Shown: positions 35,046-44,271 of the stretch, piece by piece
Position numbering within the stretch: position 1 is the stretch's first letter
Layout: each line of letters begins with the position of its first letter
Source: Schaalia dentiphila ATCC 17982
GTDB taxonomy: Bacteria > Actinomycetota > Actinomycetes > Actinomycetales > Actinomycetaceae
Direction: 5' to 3'
DNA: 64,000 nt
NCBI RefSeq assembly: GCF_000154225.1
Contig: NZ_DS264586.1
Coordinates: 2,076,527 to 2,140,526 of the forward strand
The notes under the pieces: generated by a model
Databases searched by the model: none
Told to the model about the DNA's origin: nothing
Seen by the model: only the letters and a program-made list of their open reading frames with translations
Made by a program: the position numbers and the translations under genes

Positions 35046-35585
35046 ATGGCTCCGCCGATTGATGCCCGCGAAAAGCTTGGCACCGCACTGCGCCAGGCCC
35101 TGACACAGACCCCGCTGTCAAAGATCTCTGTCAGCGCACTGACACGCTCCGCCGGAGTCACCCGTCAAGCGTTCTACTACCACTTCAACTCCCTCAACGA
35201 CCTCAATGCCTGGGTTTTCCGCACGGAAGTCACAGCGCACCTGACCACCAGTTCGGGAGAATGGCTCGACGCCATCGAAGCGACCATGACGTGGATGCAC
35301 GCCCATCACGACGAGACCGCCGCCGCCATGAAGACCATCGAGGCGAACGACCTGTGGGCGTTCCTGGCCTCCCACATTCAGGAACTCATCGAGTCCCGCC
35401 TCCCCAGCTCCGCCTCGGCCACGGCGCGCGACGTCGTCGCCCAGCACTTCGCCCTGGCGACCACCGCCCACATGGCTCAGTGGATGCTCTCCGGCCTCGA
35501 GGTCAACCCCTCGCTCGCGGTCGCGCGCATGCGAGTGCTTATGACCGACCAGACCACCCCCGCCCTGGCTCGCCTGGCCAAGTAA
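35046..35585 (+). CDS. TetR-family regulator, first of tandem pair
   Basis: This is a 179-residue protein. The N-terminal helix-turn-helix is LSKISVSALTRSAGVTRQAFYYHF, followed by a helical ligand/dimer domain of the small DhaS-like type (about 120 residues). ATG 35046 follows GAAGGAAGGA; the open frame further upstream lacks a site. It shares ALRxALxTxPLSKxxVSxLTRxAGVTRQAFYYHF with the next gene, so they are paralogs. Neither has an obvious target beside it, so they may regulate distant genes or each other. Confidence 0.88.
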   Translation: MAPPIDAREKLGTALRQALTQTPLSKISVSALTRSAGVTRQAFYYHFNSLNDLNAWVFRTEVTAHLTTSSGEWLDAIEATMTWMHAHHDETAAAMKTIEANDLWAFLASHIQELIESRLPSSASATARDVVAQHFALATTAHMAQWMLSGLEVNPSLAVARMRVLMTDQTTPALARLAK

Positions 35586-35632
35586 CGCGGTTATTCCCAC
35601 CAACCGCGCGAGGACAGACAGACAGTCTTCCC

Positions 35633-35667
35633 AGCCCCGACCTCGTTCCATCGACGAGGTCGGGGCT
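35633..35667 (+). terminator. terminator after first TetR gene
   Basis: AGCCCCGACCTCGT and ACGAGGTCGGGGCT form perfect arms around a 7-base loop. The arms differ from the 12-mer signature by a compensated G-C to A-T change (GGCC to GACC), so pairing is kept while the word is lost. Confidence 0.8.
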
Positions 35668-35831
35668 GAACCATACACTCCCCCAGCTCACCCCAGGCTT
35701 TCCGGATGCGTACAAGCCAATCTGAGCTATACAATTGGTCAGCCGAACATTGCACTGAAATTTCGCGGATCCGCAATTCAGCCTGCACAGTTTGCTCGTA
35801 ACCTCTCTTTTCATGTCGACGAGGACCACCG

Positions 35832-36413
35832 ATGCCCCACACCGATGCGAAAACGATGCTCGCGCACGCCCTGCGCGACGCACTTCAGACCGTCCCACTA
35901 TCGAAGGTGACGGTCTCCGGACTCACGCGCACCGCCGGCGTGACCCGCCAGGCGTTCTACTATCACTTCGCGGACATCCGCGACCTGACTGTCTGGGTGT
36001 TCAAGCGCGAGGTCGCCGACCAGATCATCGCCCACGCCACCCACGAGGACTGGGCCGACGGCCTGCTCGCCATGTTCGTGTGGATGCAAAACCACCCCGA
36101 AGAGACCCGTTCCGTCGTCTCCTCCCTCGGCATGGAGGACCTGCAGATCTTCCTCCACAAGCAGCTGCGCGCCGTCATGGAACCCATCGTCGATCAACAC
36201 GGCATCGATCTGCGGGTCACCGAAGACGATCGAGTGTTCGTCACCGACCACTTCACTCTCGCCATTCTCGGCCACATCTCCCAGTGGCTCGCAACCGGCA
36301 TGAGCACCGACCCCTACATCCTCACCGAGCGCATCGCCCGCGTGCTCGACGGCCAGGTGCGCCGCAGCCTCGAGCTGTTCGCCTCCTCCCCCCACCCGCC
36401 CGCGCGCGCCTGA
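35832..36413 (+). CDS. TetR-family regulator, second of tandem pair
   Basis: This is a 193-residue paralog of the preceding regulator. Its helix-turn-helix is LSKVTVSGLTRTAGVTRQAFYYHF, followed by a divergent helical domain. ATG 35832 has a weak GAGGA upstream. The 246-bp gap from the first gene contains that gene's terminator, so it has its own promoter. It converges with leuA across a shared bidirectional terminator. Ligand unknown. Confidence 0.86.
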   Translation: MPHTDAKTMLAHALRDALQTVPLSKVTVSGLTRTAGVTRQAFYYHFADIRDLTVWVFKREVADQIIAHATHEDWADGLLAMFVWMQNHPEETRSVVSSLGMEDLQIFLHKQLRAVMEPIVDQHGIDLRVTEDDRVFVTDHFTLAILGHISQWLATGMSTDPYILTERIARVLDGQVRRSLELFASSPHPPARA

Positions 36414-36425
36414 CCAAACGTCGAA

Positions 36426-36459
36426 CCCCGGCCTCGTTTCTCCATCAACGAGGCCGGGG
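36426..36459. terminator. bidirectional terminator from an inverted pair of the 12-mer
   Basis: CCCCGGCCTCGTT and AACGAGGCCGGGG form the stem between the convergent TetR and leuA genes. Both arms are exact 12-mer copies. Confidence 0.82.
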
Positions 36460-36483
36460 TTCGCCCTATCTGTCTGCGAGCGC

Positions 36484-38238
36484 TTAGCGCAGGGCTCGGT
36501 TGACCGCCGAGATGACGGCCTTGTAGGACGCGCGCGTAATCGAGGAGTCGATGCCAACGCCCCACACGATCTGCCCGTCGACCGCGGCCTCCACGTAGGC
36601 GGCGGCGCGGGCGTCGCGGCCCTGGCTCATCGCATGCTCGGAGTAGTCGAGGATGCGCACATCGAGATCGAACTCGTGAAGCGCCGAGACGAAGGCGTCG
36701 ATCGGGCCCGTACCCGTTGCCTGCACCTTCACGGTCTCGCCGCCGTCCGTGAGCGTCGCGTTGAGCTCGACGTGCTCATCGTCGATCGACGAGACCTGCG
36801 AGGAGCGCATCTCGAAGCGGCCCCACGGCTCCAGACCGGGAGCGGCACTCGTGGGCAGGTATTCGTCCGCGAAGATCTGCCACAGCGTGGCCGCGTTGAT
36901 CTCGCCACCGTAGGTGTCGGTGTGACGCTGCACGATGCGAGAGAACTCCACCTGCAGGCGGCGCGGCAGCTCCAGGGCGTGCGCCGTCGACATGAGGTAG
37001 GCGACGCCACCCTTGCCGGACTGCGAGTTCACGCGCACCACGGCCTCGTACGAGCGGCCCACGTCGTGCGGGTCGATCGGCAGGTAGGGCAGCTCCCACA
37101 CGACCGCTTCCTCGTCGCCGCCGGCCGCGTCCACTTTGGCCTTGCGGGCGGTGAAGCCCTTCTTGATCGCGTCCTGGTGGGAACCGGAGAAGCTCGTGTA
37201 GACCAGATCGCCGACGTAGGGGGCGCGCGGCGAAGTCTCCATCTGCGTGCAGTACTCGACCGTGCGGCGAATCGCGTCCACGTCGGAGAAGTCGATGCCC
37301 GGATCGATGCCCTGGCTGAACAGGTTCAGGCCCAGCGTCACCAGGTCGACGTTACCGGTGCGCTCGCCCTGGCCCAGCAGGCAGCCCTCAATGCGGTCCG
37401 CGCCGGCCAGGAGTGCCAGCTCGGCCGTCGCCACGCCCGTGCCGCGGTCGTTGTGGGGGTGCACGGACAGGGCCACGTACTCGCGGCGGCTCAGGTTGCG
37501 GCTCATCCACTCGATCTGATCCGCGAAGACGTTCGGGGTGGAACGCTCGACCGTGGAAGGCAGGTTCAGGACGATCTCGCGACCCTCGCCCGGCTCCCAG
37601 ACGTCCATGATGGACTCGCACGCCTCGAGGGCGAAATCGAGCTCGGTGTCCACGAAGATCTCGGGCGAGTACTCGAATCCGAAGATCGTCTCATCGCCCA
37701 GGCGCTTCTCAGCCTGCGCAATAATCTCGCGCGCACCGGACTGGGCGAGCTCGATCGTCTGCGCCTTATCAGCGTGGAAGACGACCTCGCGGAACACGGG
37801 GGCCGTCGCATTGTAGAGGTGCACCGTCGCGCGCGGGAAGCCGACCATGGCCTCGACCGTGCGCTCGATCAGCTCGGAGCGAGACTGCGTGAGCACCGAG
37901 ATCGTCACGTCCTCGGGCACCGCGTCGTCCTCGATCAGGGAGCGCACGAAGTCGTAGTCGGTCTGCGAGGCCGCGGGGAAACCGATCTCGATCTCCTTGT
38001 ACCCCAGCTTGATGAGCAGGTCGAACATGCGGCGCTTGCGGGCCGGATCCATCGGCTCGATGAGGGCCTGGTTGCCATCGCGCAGGTCGGTGGACATCCA
38101 GCGCGGCGCCTTCGTGATGCGCTTGGAGGGCCACTGGCGATCCGGCAGTTCCACGGGATTCGTATCGAGGAACGGCCGATACTTACGAATCGGCATGCGC
38201 GAGCCGGAGGGGACGGGAACAGCGGATGTAGTCTTCAC
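36484..38238 (-). CDS. leuA: 2-isopropylmalate synthase
   Basis: This enzyme of about 584 residues condenses acetyl-CoA with 2-oxoisovalerate, the first step of leucine synthesis. WMSTDLRDGNQALIEPM opens the HMGL-like TIM barrel, with metal ligands in SVHPHNDRGTGVA and the active-site region EGCLLGQGERTGNVDLV. The C-terminal LeuA dimer domain (from about 450) is the leucine feedback site. I chose GTG 38238 (VKTTSAVPVP); ATG 38196 (MPIRKYRPF) is a shorter alternative. It is the long form seen in actinobacteria. No leader peptide rich in Leu codons is visible upstream. Confidence 0.93.
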   Translation of the reverse strand: MKTTSAVPVPSGSRMPIRKYRPFLDTNPVELPDRQWPSKRITKAPRWMSTDLRDGNQALIEPMDPARKRRMFDLLIKLGYKEIEIGFPAASQTDYDFVRSLIEDDAVPEDVTISVLTQSRSELIERTVEAMVGFPRATVHLYNATAPVFREVVFHADKAQTIELAQSGAREIIAQAEKRLGDETIFGFEYSPEIFVDTELDFALEACESIMDVWEPGEGREIVLNLPSTVERSTPNVFADQIEWMSRNLSRREYVALSVHPHNDRGTGVATAELALLAGADRIEGCLLGQGERTGNVDLVTLGLNLFSQGIDPGIDFSDVDAIRRTVEYCTQMETSPRAPYVGDLVYTSFSGSHQDAIKKGFTARKAKVDAAGGDEEAVVWELPYLPIDPHDVGRSYEAVVRVNSQSGKGGVAYLMSTAHALELPRRLQVEFSRIVQRHTDTYGGEINAATLWQIFADEYLPTSAAPGLEPWGRFEMRSSQVSSIDDEHVELNATLTDGGETVKVQATGTGPIDAFVSALHEFDLDVRILDYSEHAMSQGRDARAAAYVEAAVDGQIVWGVGIDSSITRASYKAVISAVNRALR

Positions 38239-38346
38239 GCATCGTAGTCTATCGACGAGGCCGGGCACGCGAGCAGGCGCTGCGCATACTGGACGTGAGA
38301 TGCGGCGCGCTCCTCACCCAGCATTGACAAAGAAAAACGCTCAAAA

Positions 38347-38370
38347 ATATGTACGCCTCTGCGTTCATAT
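38347..38370. promoter_or_regulatory. inverted repeat between leuA and lactate permease
   Basis: ATATGTACGC and GCGTTCATAT pair at 9 of 10 positions around CTCT. It lies 50 bp before the permease start, next to TTGACA (38334-38339) and a GATAAT hexamer (38376-38381). It could be the operator of a GntR-type lactate regulator or control leuA in the other direction. Confidence 0.5.
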
Positions 38371-38419
38371 GTCATGATAATTGGGTCCAATGTCCCACAC
38401 ACTGACGCGCGGAGCAGCC

Positions 38420-40081
38420 ATGACTTCTCTTTTGTTAGCCCAATCTTTTACCCCATCGACGACTGCCGTCGCGGGTAACGTCTTCCTGACAGCCGTCGTC
38501 GGGCTCCTTCCGCTCGTCGTCTTCTTCGTCCTCATGGGCGTCTTCAAGGTCGCCACCCACTGGTGCTCGATCATCTCCCTGGTGCTCTCCCTGGGCCTCG
38601 CGGTCTTCGCCTTCAAAATGCCCGTCGGTATGGCGCTCCTGTCCGGAACGCAGGGCGCCGCGATGGGCTTTATGCCGATCATCTACATCATCATCGCGGC
38701 CGTGTGGCTCTACAACCTCACCGAGAAGTCGGGACGCAGCTCCGACCTCAAGGCCATCTTTAATACGATCGGCCGCGGCGACCAGCGCGCCCAGGCCCTC
38801 ATCGTCGCTTGGTGCTTCTGCGGCCTGCTCGAGGGCTTGGCCGGCTTCGGTGCCCCCGTGGCCATCACCTGCGCCATGCTGGTGACCCTCGGCGTCCCGA
38901 AGATCAAGGCCGCCGTCGTCACCGTCGTCGGCAACGCCATCAACGTTGGCTTTGGCGCCATGGCCATCCCCACGACCACCGCCGGCAAGCTCGGTGGTGC
39001 AGAGCCCGTCGTCGTCGCCGGCGACATGGGACACCTGACCTGGATCTTCTGTCTGTTCATCCCCCTTCTCCTGCTGTTCATCCTGGACGGAGGGCGCGGC
39101 GTGCGACAGCTCTGGCCCCTCGCCCTCGTCGCCGGCCTTGCTGCCGGTGCGGGCCACTTCTTCACTCCTTCCATCTCCTACGAGCTGACTGCCGTCGTCG
39201 CCTCCCTGCTCGGCTTCGCTGCCTGCTACGCCTTCCTCCTTTTCTGGGGCCCGACGACCCCCGCGGAGTGCGCAACCGAGGCCGACGAGGCCGACAAGCC
39301 CACCGGCTCGCGCATCGGACTGGCCCTGCTGCCCTACGTCCTCGTCGTCGTCATCATCGCGATCACGAAGCTGGCCAAGCCGGTCGCCGCTTTCTTCTCC
39401 TCGACGGACGTGAAGATCCCGTGGCCCGGTATCTACGGCAACCTGCTGACCGCCGACGGATCCCCCTCGACCGCAGCCAACTACAACCTGCAGATCCTGT
39501 CCAACCCCGGCACCTGGATCTTCGTCACCGGCATCATCGTCGCCATCGTCTACGGCACGAACTCCTCGAACGGCCGTTTCCAGACCTCCGTGGGTGAGAT
39601 GTTCGCGGTCCTGCCGCGCACCATCTACTCGCTGCGAATGGCCATCCTGACGATCGCCTCCGTCATGGCCCTCGCCTTCGTCATGAACTTCTCGGGCCAG
39701 ACCACCTCGATCGGCGCCGCACTGGCGACGACGGGCGCGGCCTTCGCGTTCCTCTCCCCCATCCTGGGCTGGATCGGCACGGCCGTCGCCGGATCCGCGA
39801 CCTCGGCGGGTGCTCTCTTCGCGAACCTGCAGTCGACCGCCGCAGCCGGCGCGGGCCTCGACCCGTCGATCCTGCTGGCCGCCAACACCATCGGCGGCGG
39901 CCTGGGCAAGATCGTGTCCCCGCAGAACCTCGCGATCGCCGCGACCGCAGTCGATTCTGAAGGCTCCGATGCGGAAATCCTCAAGAAGGCCGCCCCCTAC
40001 TCGATCGGCCTGCTCCTCGTGCTGTGCGCCCTGGTGTTCATCGCATCCCAGGGCTGGCTCGGCGCCTACATGCCGCACTGA
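38420..40081 (+). CDS. lldP: L-lactate permease
   Basis: This is a 553-residue membrane protein of the LctP family with about 12-13 helices. ALIVAWCFCGLLEGLAGFGAPVA is the family signature, with AGSATSAGALFANLQS and IGGGLGKIVSPQNLAIA towards the C-terminus. It imports L-lactate (or glycolate) with protons. ATG 38420 is preceded by GGAGCAG. A GC-rich terminator and a small lipoprotein gene separate it from lutABC, which oxidises the imported lactate. Length is normal for the family. Confidence 0.94.
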   Translation: MTSLLLAQSFTPSTTAVAGNVFLTAVVGLLPLVVFFVLMGVFKVATHWCSIISLVLSLGLAVFAFKMPVGMALLSGTQGAAMGFMPIIYIIIAAVWLYNLTEKSGRSSDLKAIFNTIGRGDQRAQALIVAWCFCGLLEGLAGFGAPVAITCAMLVTLGVPKIKAAVVTVVGNAINVGFGAMAIPTTTAGKLGGAEPVVVAGDMGHLTWIFCLFIPLLLLFILDGGRGVRQLWPLALVAGLAAGAGHFFTPSISYELTAVVASLLGFAACYAFLLFWGPTTPAECATEADEADKPTGSRIGLALLPYVLVVVIIAITKLAKPVAAFFSSTDVKIPWPGIYGNLLTADGSPSTAANYNLQILSNPGTWIFVTGIIVAIVYGTNSSNGRFQTSVGEMFAVLPRTIYSLRMAILTIASVMALAFVMNFSGQTTSIGAALATTGAAFAFLSPILGWIGTAVAGSATSAGALFANLQSTAAAGAGLDPSILLAANTIGGGLGKIVSPQNLAIAATAVDSEGSDAEILKKAAPYSIGLLLVLCALVFIASQGWLGAYMPH

Positions 40082-40099
40082 TCGACGGCGGATGGGCTC

Positions 40100-40138
40100 G
40101 GGAGGTCCCGGGAAGCAAGTTGCTTCCCGGGACCTCCC
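40100..40138 (+). terminator. terminator after lactate permease
   Basis: GGGAGGTCCCGGGAAGCAA and its exact complement form a 19-bp stem with a 1-2 base loop, followed by CCTTGT. Its arms contain no 12-mer signature. Confidence 0.8.
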
Positions 40139-40180
40139 CCTTGTAGGCTCCTAACAGAAGTACGGACAAAGGAGACGACA

Positions 40181-40768
40181 GTGTGCCACAGGTCCTCCCT
40201 ACGAGCTATTCGGCCTCGGACGGAAGCCCTGAGCCGGTGTTGTCTTAGCTTCGTCGCCATCGCGGCTCTCGCCACCGCGTGCAACCCATTCACACACAAG
40301 ACTTCGGCTCCTCAATACCCGAAGGATTCTCGCTTCTCTGAATTCGTCTTCAAAAGTGACGAGACACCGACCGTCAAAGATCGGACCGACTCCGTCAACG
40401 TTCGGTGGCCGAACACGAATGCGAGCGAGGCACACATCGTCACCGAGTATTCCAGCCAAACAGGTTTCCTCCCCGACCAGGACCCTGAATTCTGGCTCAC
40501 CACCGTTGCCACTGTCCCCGATGAGACAATCCAGCTCCTCGCGGAGGGCGCTACCACCGACACGCTCCTGCCCGGCATCTATCCCGATCTCTACGAGTAC
40601 GTGCCGCAGGGGTGCCATTTCACCACGATCGACCCGTCTGTCGCGGATAAGGCCCTCGCGCCGGATAAAGAGAAGATCCCACACGATTTCGGTCCCATGG
40701 ACATACAAGCGCTAGCCGTGTCCGAAGATTGCCACCTTCTCGTATTCACCGCACTCGGCCACTCCTGA
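40181..40768 (+). CDS. small lipoprotein of unknown function
   Basis: This is a 195-residue protein. A basic N-terminus and a hydrophobic stretch end in the lipobox LATAC (Cys34). The mature part is polar, with no domain that I recognise and two further Cys residues (QGCHF, SEDCHL) that could form a disulfide. The start is GTG 40181 with AAAGGAG six bases upstream. It stands alone between terminators, so it is its own transcript. Position between lldP and lutABC may be coincidental. Confidence 0.75.
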   Translation: MCHRSSLRAIRPRTEALSRCCLSFVAIAALATACNPFTHKTSAPQYPKDSRFSEFVFKSDETPTVKDRTDSVNVRWPNTNASEAHIVTEYSSQTGFLPDQDPEFWLTTVATVPDETIQLLAEGATTDTLLPGIYPDLYEYVPQGCHFTTIDPSVADKALAPDKEKIPHDFGPMDIQALAVSEDCHLLVFTALGHS

Positions 40769-40802
40769 GCCCCAGGGACCTCCCACTCGTCCTCTACACC
40801 GC

Positions 40803-40834
40803 GCCCCGGCCTCGTCCATTTCCGAGGTCGGGGC
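40803..40834 (+). terminator. terminator with one intact signature arm
   Basis: GCCCCGGCCTCG pairs with CGAGGTCGGGGC (one G-T pair). The left arm is an exact 12-mer copy (40804-40815); the right arm has one substitution. Confidence 0.75.
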
Positions 40835-41081
40835 GAACGTCTGCGCACACGAAACCATCGCAAAACTGAAAAACGAAAACTCACCCTGAGCTAAGTCGCA
40901 TCCCGAAGGTCCTAAAACGCCCAATGAGAGGCCAATTTTCGTTGATTACATGTGGCGATTTTTTCGCAAGAAACAGCGGATAAATCAACCTCGTCCGAGT
41001 TGTCTGGACAAAAACGGTCGCTGGGACCTCTGACCCAGCCATAACCTGGGCTGGACAGCACCCACGAGGAAGGATCCCCCA

Positions 41082-41879
41082 GTGCGCATTGCTCTCTTTT
41101 CGACCTGCCTGGCAGACGTCATGTTCCCCCAGGCTGCCCAGGCCACAGTGACCCTGCTTGAACGCCTCGGCCACGAGGTTGTCTTCCCCGAAGACCAGGT
41201 CTGCTGCGGACAGATGCACGCAAACACCGGCTACTTCGAAGACGCCGCGAAGATTACCCGCAACCACGTCAAGACCTTCGAGCCTGTGCTCGACGGCCAG
41301 TGGGACGCTATCGTCGTCCCCTCCGGCTCCTGCACCGGTGCAGCGCGCCACGAGCAGAAGATCGTCGCCGAGCACGTGGGCGACGAGCATCTCGCGAAGC
41401 AGTCCCAGCGCATCGCTGAGCACACCTACGACCTCACCGAGCTCATCACCGACGTTCTGGGCCTCGAGGACGTGGGTGCCTACTTCCCCCACACGGTCAC
41501 CTACCACCCGACCTGCCACTCGCTGCGTATCGCCAAGGTCGGCGACCGCCCCTACCGCCTCCTGCGCGCCGTCGAAGGCCTGACCCTCGTCGACCTGCCC
41601 GACGCCGAGGTCTGCTGTGGTTTCGGCGGCACCTTCTCCATGAAGAACTCCGAGACCTCCACCTCGATGCTCGCGGACAAGGTCACCAACGTCATGTCGA
41701 CGCGCGCCGAGGTCCTCGTCATGGGCGACTACTCCTGCCTCATGCACGTCGGCGGCGGCCTCTCCCGACTTAACTCGGGCATCCGCCCGATGCACCTCGC
41801 CGAGATCCTGGCATCCACCAAGGATCAGCCCTTCGAGGGCAACATCTCCTTCGCACCCGAAAGCGCACAGGTGATCTGA
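41082..41879 (+). CDS. lutA: lactate utilisation Fe-S protein A
   Basis: This is a 265-residue protein with two CCG domains (VCCGQMHAN and VCCGFGGTF) that bind an Fe-S cluster, as in LutA/LldE and GlpC-type proteins. With LutB and LutC it forms a flavin-independent L-lactate dehydrogenase feeding electrons to the respiratory chain. The GTG start at 41082 follows GAGGAAGG. The gap to lutB is one base. The 245-bp upstream stretch carries the probable promoter but no clear operator. Confidence 0.94.
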   Translation: MRIALFSTCLADVMFPQAAQATVTLLERLGHEVVFPEDQVCCGQMHANTGYFEDAAKITRNHVKTFEPVLDGQWDAIVVPSGSCTGAARHEQKIVAEHVGDEHLAKQSQRIAEHTYDLTELITDVLGLEDVGAYFPHTVTYHPTCHSLRIAKVGDRPYRLLRAVEGLTLVDLPDAEVCCGFGGTFSMKNSETSTSMLADKVTNVMSTRAEVLVMGDYSCLMHVGGGLSRLNSGIRPMHLAEILASTKDQPFEGNISFAPESAQVI

Positions 41880-41880
41880 T

Positions 41881-43503
41881 ATGTCTGAAACGTTCATCGG
41901 CATGCCCGGCGTGGTCTCTGACGACGCAAACGCCCAGGCACACACCGGCGGCTGGCGCACCACCGTCTCCATCCCCGAGGACACCCTCCGCTGGGGCCCC
42001 ACCTTCCCGGAAGGCGCCCACAAGACGCTGGCCAACACCCAGATGCGCCGCAACCTGGGTCACGCCACCCGTACGATCCGTACCAAGCGCGGACAGCGCG
42101 TCGCGGAGATGCCAGACTGGGAGGATCTGCGTAACGCCGCCGAGGCCGTCAAGTTCGAGGTCGAGTCCCGTATGCCCGAGCTCCTCGAAGAGTTCGAGCG
42201 CAACGTGACCGCCCGCGGCGGCATCGTCCACTGGGCGCGCGACAAGCACGAGGCCAACCGCATCGTCGCGGAGATCATCAAGTCCAAGGGCGTTGACGAG
42301 GTCGTCAAGGTCAAGTCCATGGCCACCCAGGAGACCAACCTCAACGAGTACCTGAAGGACCAGGGCATCCACGCTCGCGAGACCGACCTCGCCGAGATGA
42401 TCGTCCAGCTGGCCGATGACATGCCCAGCCACATCGTGGTCCCCGCGATTCACCGCAACCGCTCCGAGGTCCGCGGCATCTTCCTGGATCGCATGGAGGA
42501 CGCGCCCCGCGACCTCTCCGACGACCCGACCGAGCTGACTGCCGCCGCACGCTCCCACCTGCGCAAGAAGTTCCTGCACGCCAAGGTCGCCGTCTCCGGC
42601 ACCAACATGGGCATCGCGGAAACCGGCACCGTCTCCATCTTCGAGTCCGAGGGCAACGGCCGCATGTGCCTGACCCTGCCCGACACGCTCATCACTCTGA
42701 TGGGCATCGAGAAGCTGGTCCCCCGCTTCCAGGACGTGGAAATCTTCTCCCAGCTGCTCCCCCGCTCCGCCACCGGCGAGCGCATGAACCCCTACACCTC
42801 CATGTGGACGGGCGTCACCCCCGGCGACGGCCCCCAGGAATTCCACCTGATCCTCATGGACAACGGCCGCACCAAGGTCCTCGCCGACCCGATCGGTCGC
42901 CAGGCCCTCGCCTGCATCCGCTGCGGCTCGTGCATGAACATCTGCCCGGTGTACCAGCACACCTCCGGCCACGCCTACGGCTCCGTCTACCCGGGCCCCA
43001 TCGGCGCGATCCTGACCCCGCAGCTCACCCAGGGCCTCGACGAGCACGATCCCGTGCACACCCTGCCCTTCGCGTCCTCCCTGTGTGGCGCCTGCGGCGA
43101 GGTCTGCCCCGTCAAGATCGACATCCCGACGATCCTCATCCACATGCGTGCGCGCACGGTCGACGTCAAGCGCAACCTCGTGCCGGACGTGTGGGACCTC
43201 GCGATGGGCGTGACCACCCCGGTCATGTCGAACGCAAAGCTCTGGAAGGCCGCGAACGTGCCGACCAAGGCGACGCGCCTCTTCGCGAAGAAGGGCGCGA
43301 TTGGTGCACTGCCCTTCCCGGCCTCGCTGTGGACGCGCGCACGCGACCTGCCGGTAGCCCCGAAGGAAACCTTCCGCGAGTGGTGGAAGCGCACCCACAA
43401 GGACTCCGACGCCAACGCGCCGCGCACCGACGCCCCCGCGAAGGGCGTCCCGCTCGCTTCCGAGCACGGCATGACCACCAACACGACCCCGAAGGAGGCG
43501 TGA
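41881..43503 (+). CDS. lutB: lactate utilisation Fe-S protein B
   Basis: This 540-residue Fe-S protein has an N-terminal LUD domain and a ferredoxin-like part with two 4Fe-4S motifs, CIRCGSCMNICPVYQ and CGACGEVCPVKIDIP. A C-terminal tail rich in Pro, Thr and Ala lies after about residue 470. TNMGIAETGTVSIFESEGN is the conserved LUD segment. ATG 41881 is one base after lutA, and the stop is one base before lutC, so translation is coupled across the operon. Confidence 0.94.
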   Translation: MSETFIGMPGVVSDDANAQAHTGGWRTTVSIPEDTLRWGPTFPEGAHKTLANTQMRRNLGHATRTIRTKRGQRVAEMPDWEDLRNAAEAVKFEVESRMPELLEEFERNVTARGGIVHWARDKHEANRIVAEIIKSKGVDEVVKVKSMATQETNLNEYLKDQGIHARETDLAEMIVQLADDMPSHIVVPAIHRNRSEVRGIFLDRMEDAPRDLSDDPTELTAAARSHLRKKFLHAKVAVSGTNMGIAETGTVSIFESEGNGRMCLTLPDTLITLMGIEKLVPRFQDVEIFSQLLPRSATGERMNPYTSMWTGVTPGDGPQEFHLILMDNGRTKVLADPIGRQALACIRCGSCMNICPVYQHTSGHAYGSVYPGPIGAILTPQLTQGLDEHDPVHTLPFASSLCGACGEVCPVKIDIPTILIHMRARTVDVKRNLVPDVWDLAMGVTTPVMSNAKLWKAANVPTKATRLFAKKGAIGALPFPASLWTRARDLPVAPKETFREWWKRTHKDSDANAPRTDAPAKGVPLASEHGMTTNTTPKEA

Positions 43504-43504
43504 C

Positions 43505-44176
43505 ATGAGCACCACCATGGACGCAAAGACCGCGATCCTCGCGCGAGCACGCGACGCCATCTCTCGTTCCCAGCAGGGCCGTCCAGTGCGCCCGATCCCC
43601 CGCGACTACATCCGCTCCACCGAGCACGCGCCCGGTTCGCAGGCCGTCATTGACGAAATGATCGAGACACTCGAGGACTACTCCGCGCAGGTCGTCGTAG
43701 TCTCCGAGGAGTCCAAGGTCGCCGACGCGATCTCGAAGTTCCTGGCCGACCAGAAGGCCACCTCCGTTGTGGTCCCCACAGGCCTGGACGAAACCTTCAA
43801 GAAGGCTGCCGCCTGCGACGGACGCACAGTCCGTGAGGATAGCCGCGAGCAGGCGATCCCGACGCTGGAGCTGGACGAGATCGACGCCGTCGTCACGCGT
43901 TGCCGCGTCGCGATCTCCCTGTCCGGCACCATCGTCCTCGACGGCGAGCCCGACCAGGGTCGCCGCGCGATCTCGCTCGTGCCCGACACCCACGTCGTCG
44001 TCCTCAAGGCTTCCGACATCGTTCCCACGGTGCCCCAGGCCGTCGAGATCCTCGGCAAGAACCCGACCCGTCCGATGACCTGGATCGCCGGCGGTTCGGC
44101 GACCTCCGACATCGAGCTGGTCCGCGTCAACGGCGTGCACGGCCCCCGCTTCCTGCGAGTCGTCATCGTCAAGTGA
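43505..44176 (+). CDS. lutC: lactate utilisation protein C
   Basis: This is a 223-residue LUD-domain protein. RVAISLSGTIVLDG and WIAGGSATSDIELVRVNGVHGP are the family motifs, the latter ending in the usual GVHGP. It completes the LutABC complex for L-lactate oxidation. ATG 43505 lies directly after lutB with AAGGAGGCG upstream. A strong terminator follows within 15 bp. Confidence 0.93.
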   Translation: MSTTMDAKTAILARARDAISRSQQGRPVRPIPRDYIRSTEHAPGSQAVIDEMIETLEDYSAQVVVVSEESKVADAISKFLADQKATSVVVPTGLDETFKKAAACDGRTVREDSREQAIPTLELDEIDAVVTRCRVAISLSGTIVLDGEPDQGRRAISLVPDTHVVVLKASDIVPTVPQAVEILGKNPTRPMTWIAGGSATSDIELVRVNGVHGPRFLRVVIVK

Positions 44177-44190
44177 CCTAATCACAACAC

Positions 44191-44222
44191 GGTGCCCGGC
44201 TGCCTCACGGCAGCCGGGCACC
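44191..44222 (+). terminator. terminator after lutC
   Basis: GGTGCCCGGCTGCC and GGCAGCCGGGCACC form perfect 14-bp arms around a TCAC loop. Confidence 0.85.
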
Positions 44223-44271
44223 ATGCTTATCTGGGCCGAGACCCACCTGATGCTTCCCCTGCGACAGAGTC

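Noticed and set aside
40881..42053. 390-codon minus-strand frame over lutA
   Set aside because: Antisense to a clear lutA with CCG motifs, and no domain of its own.
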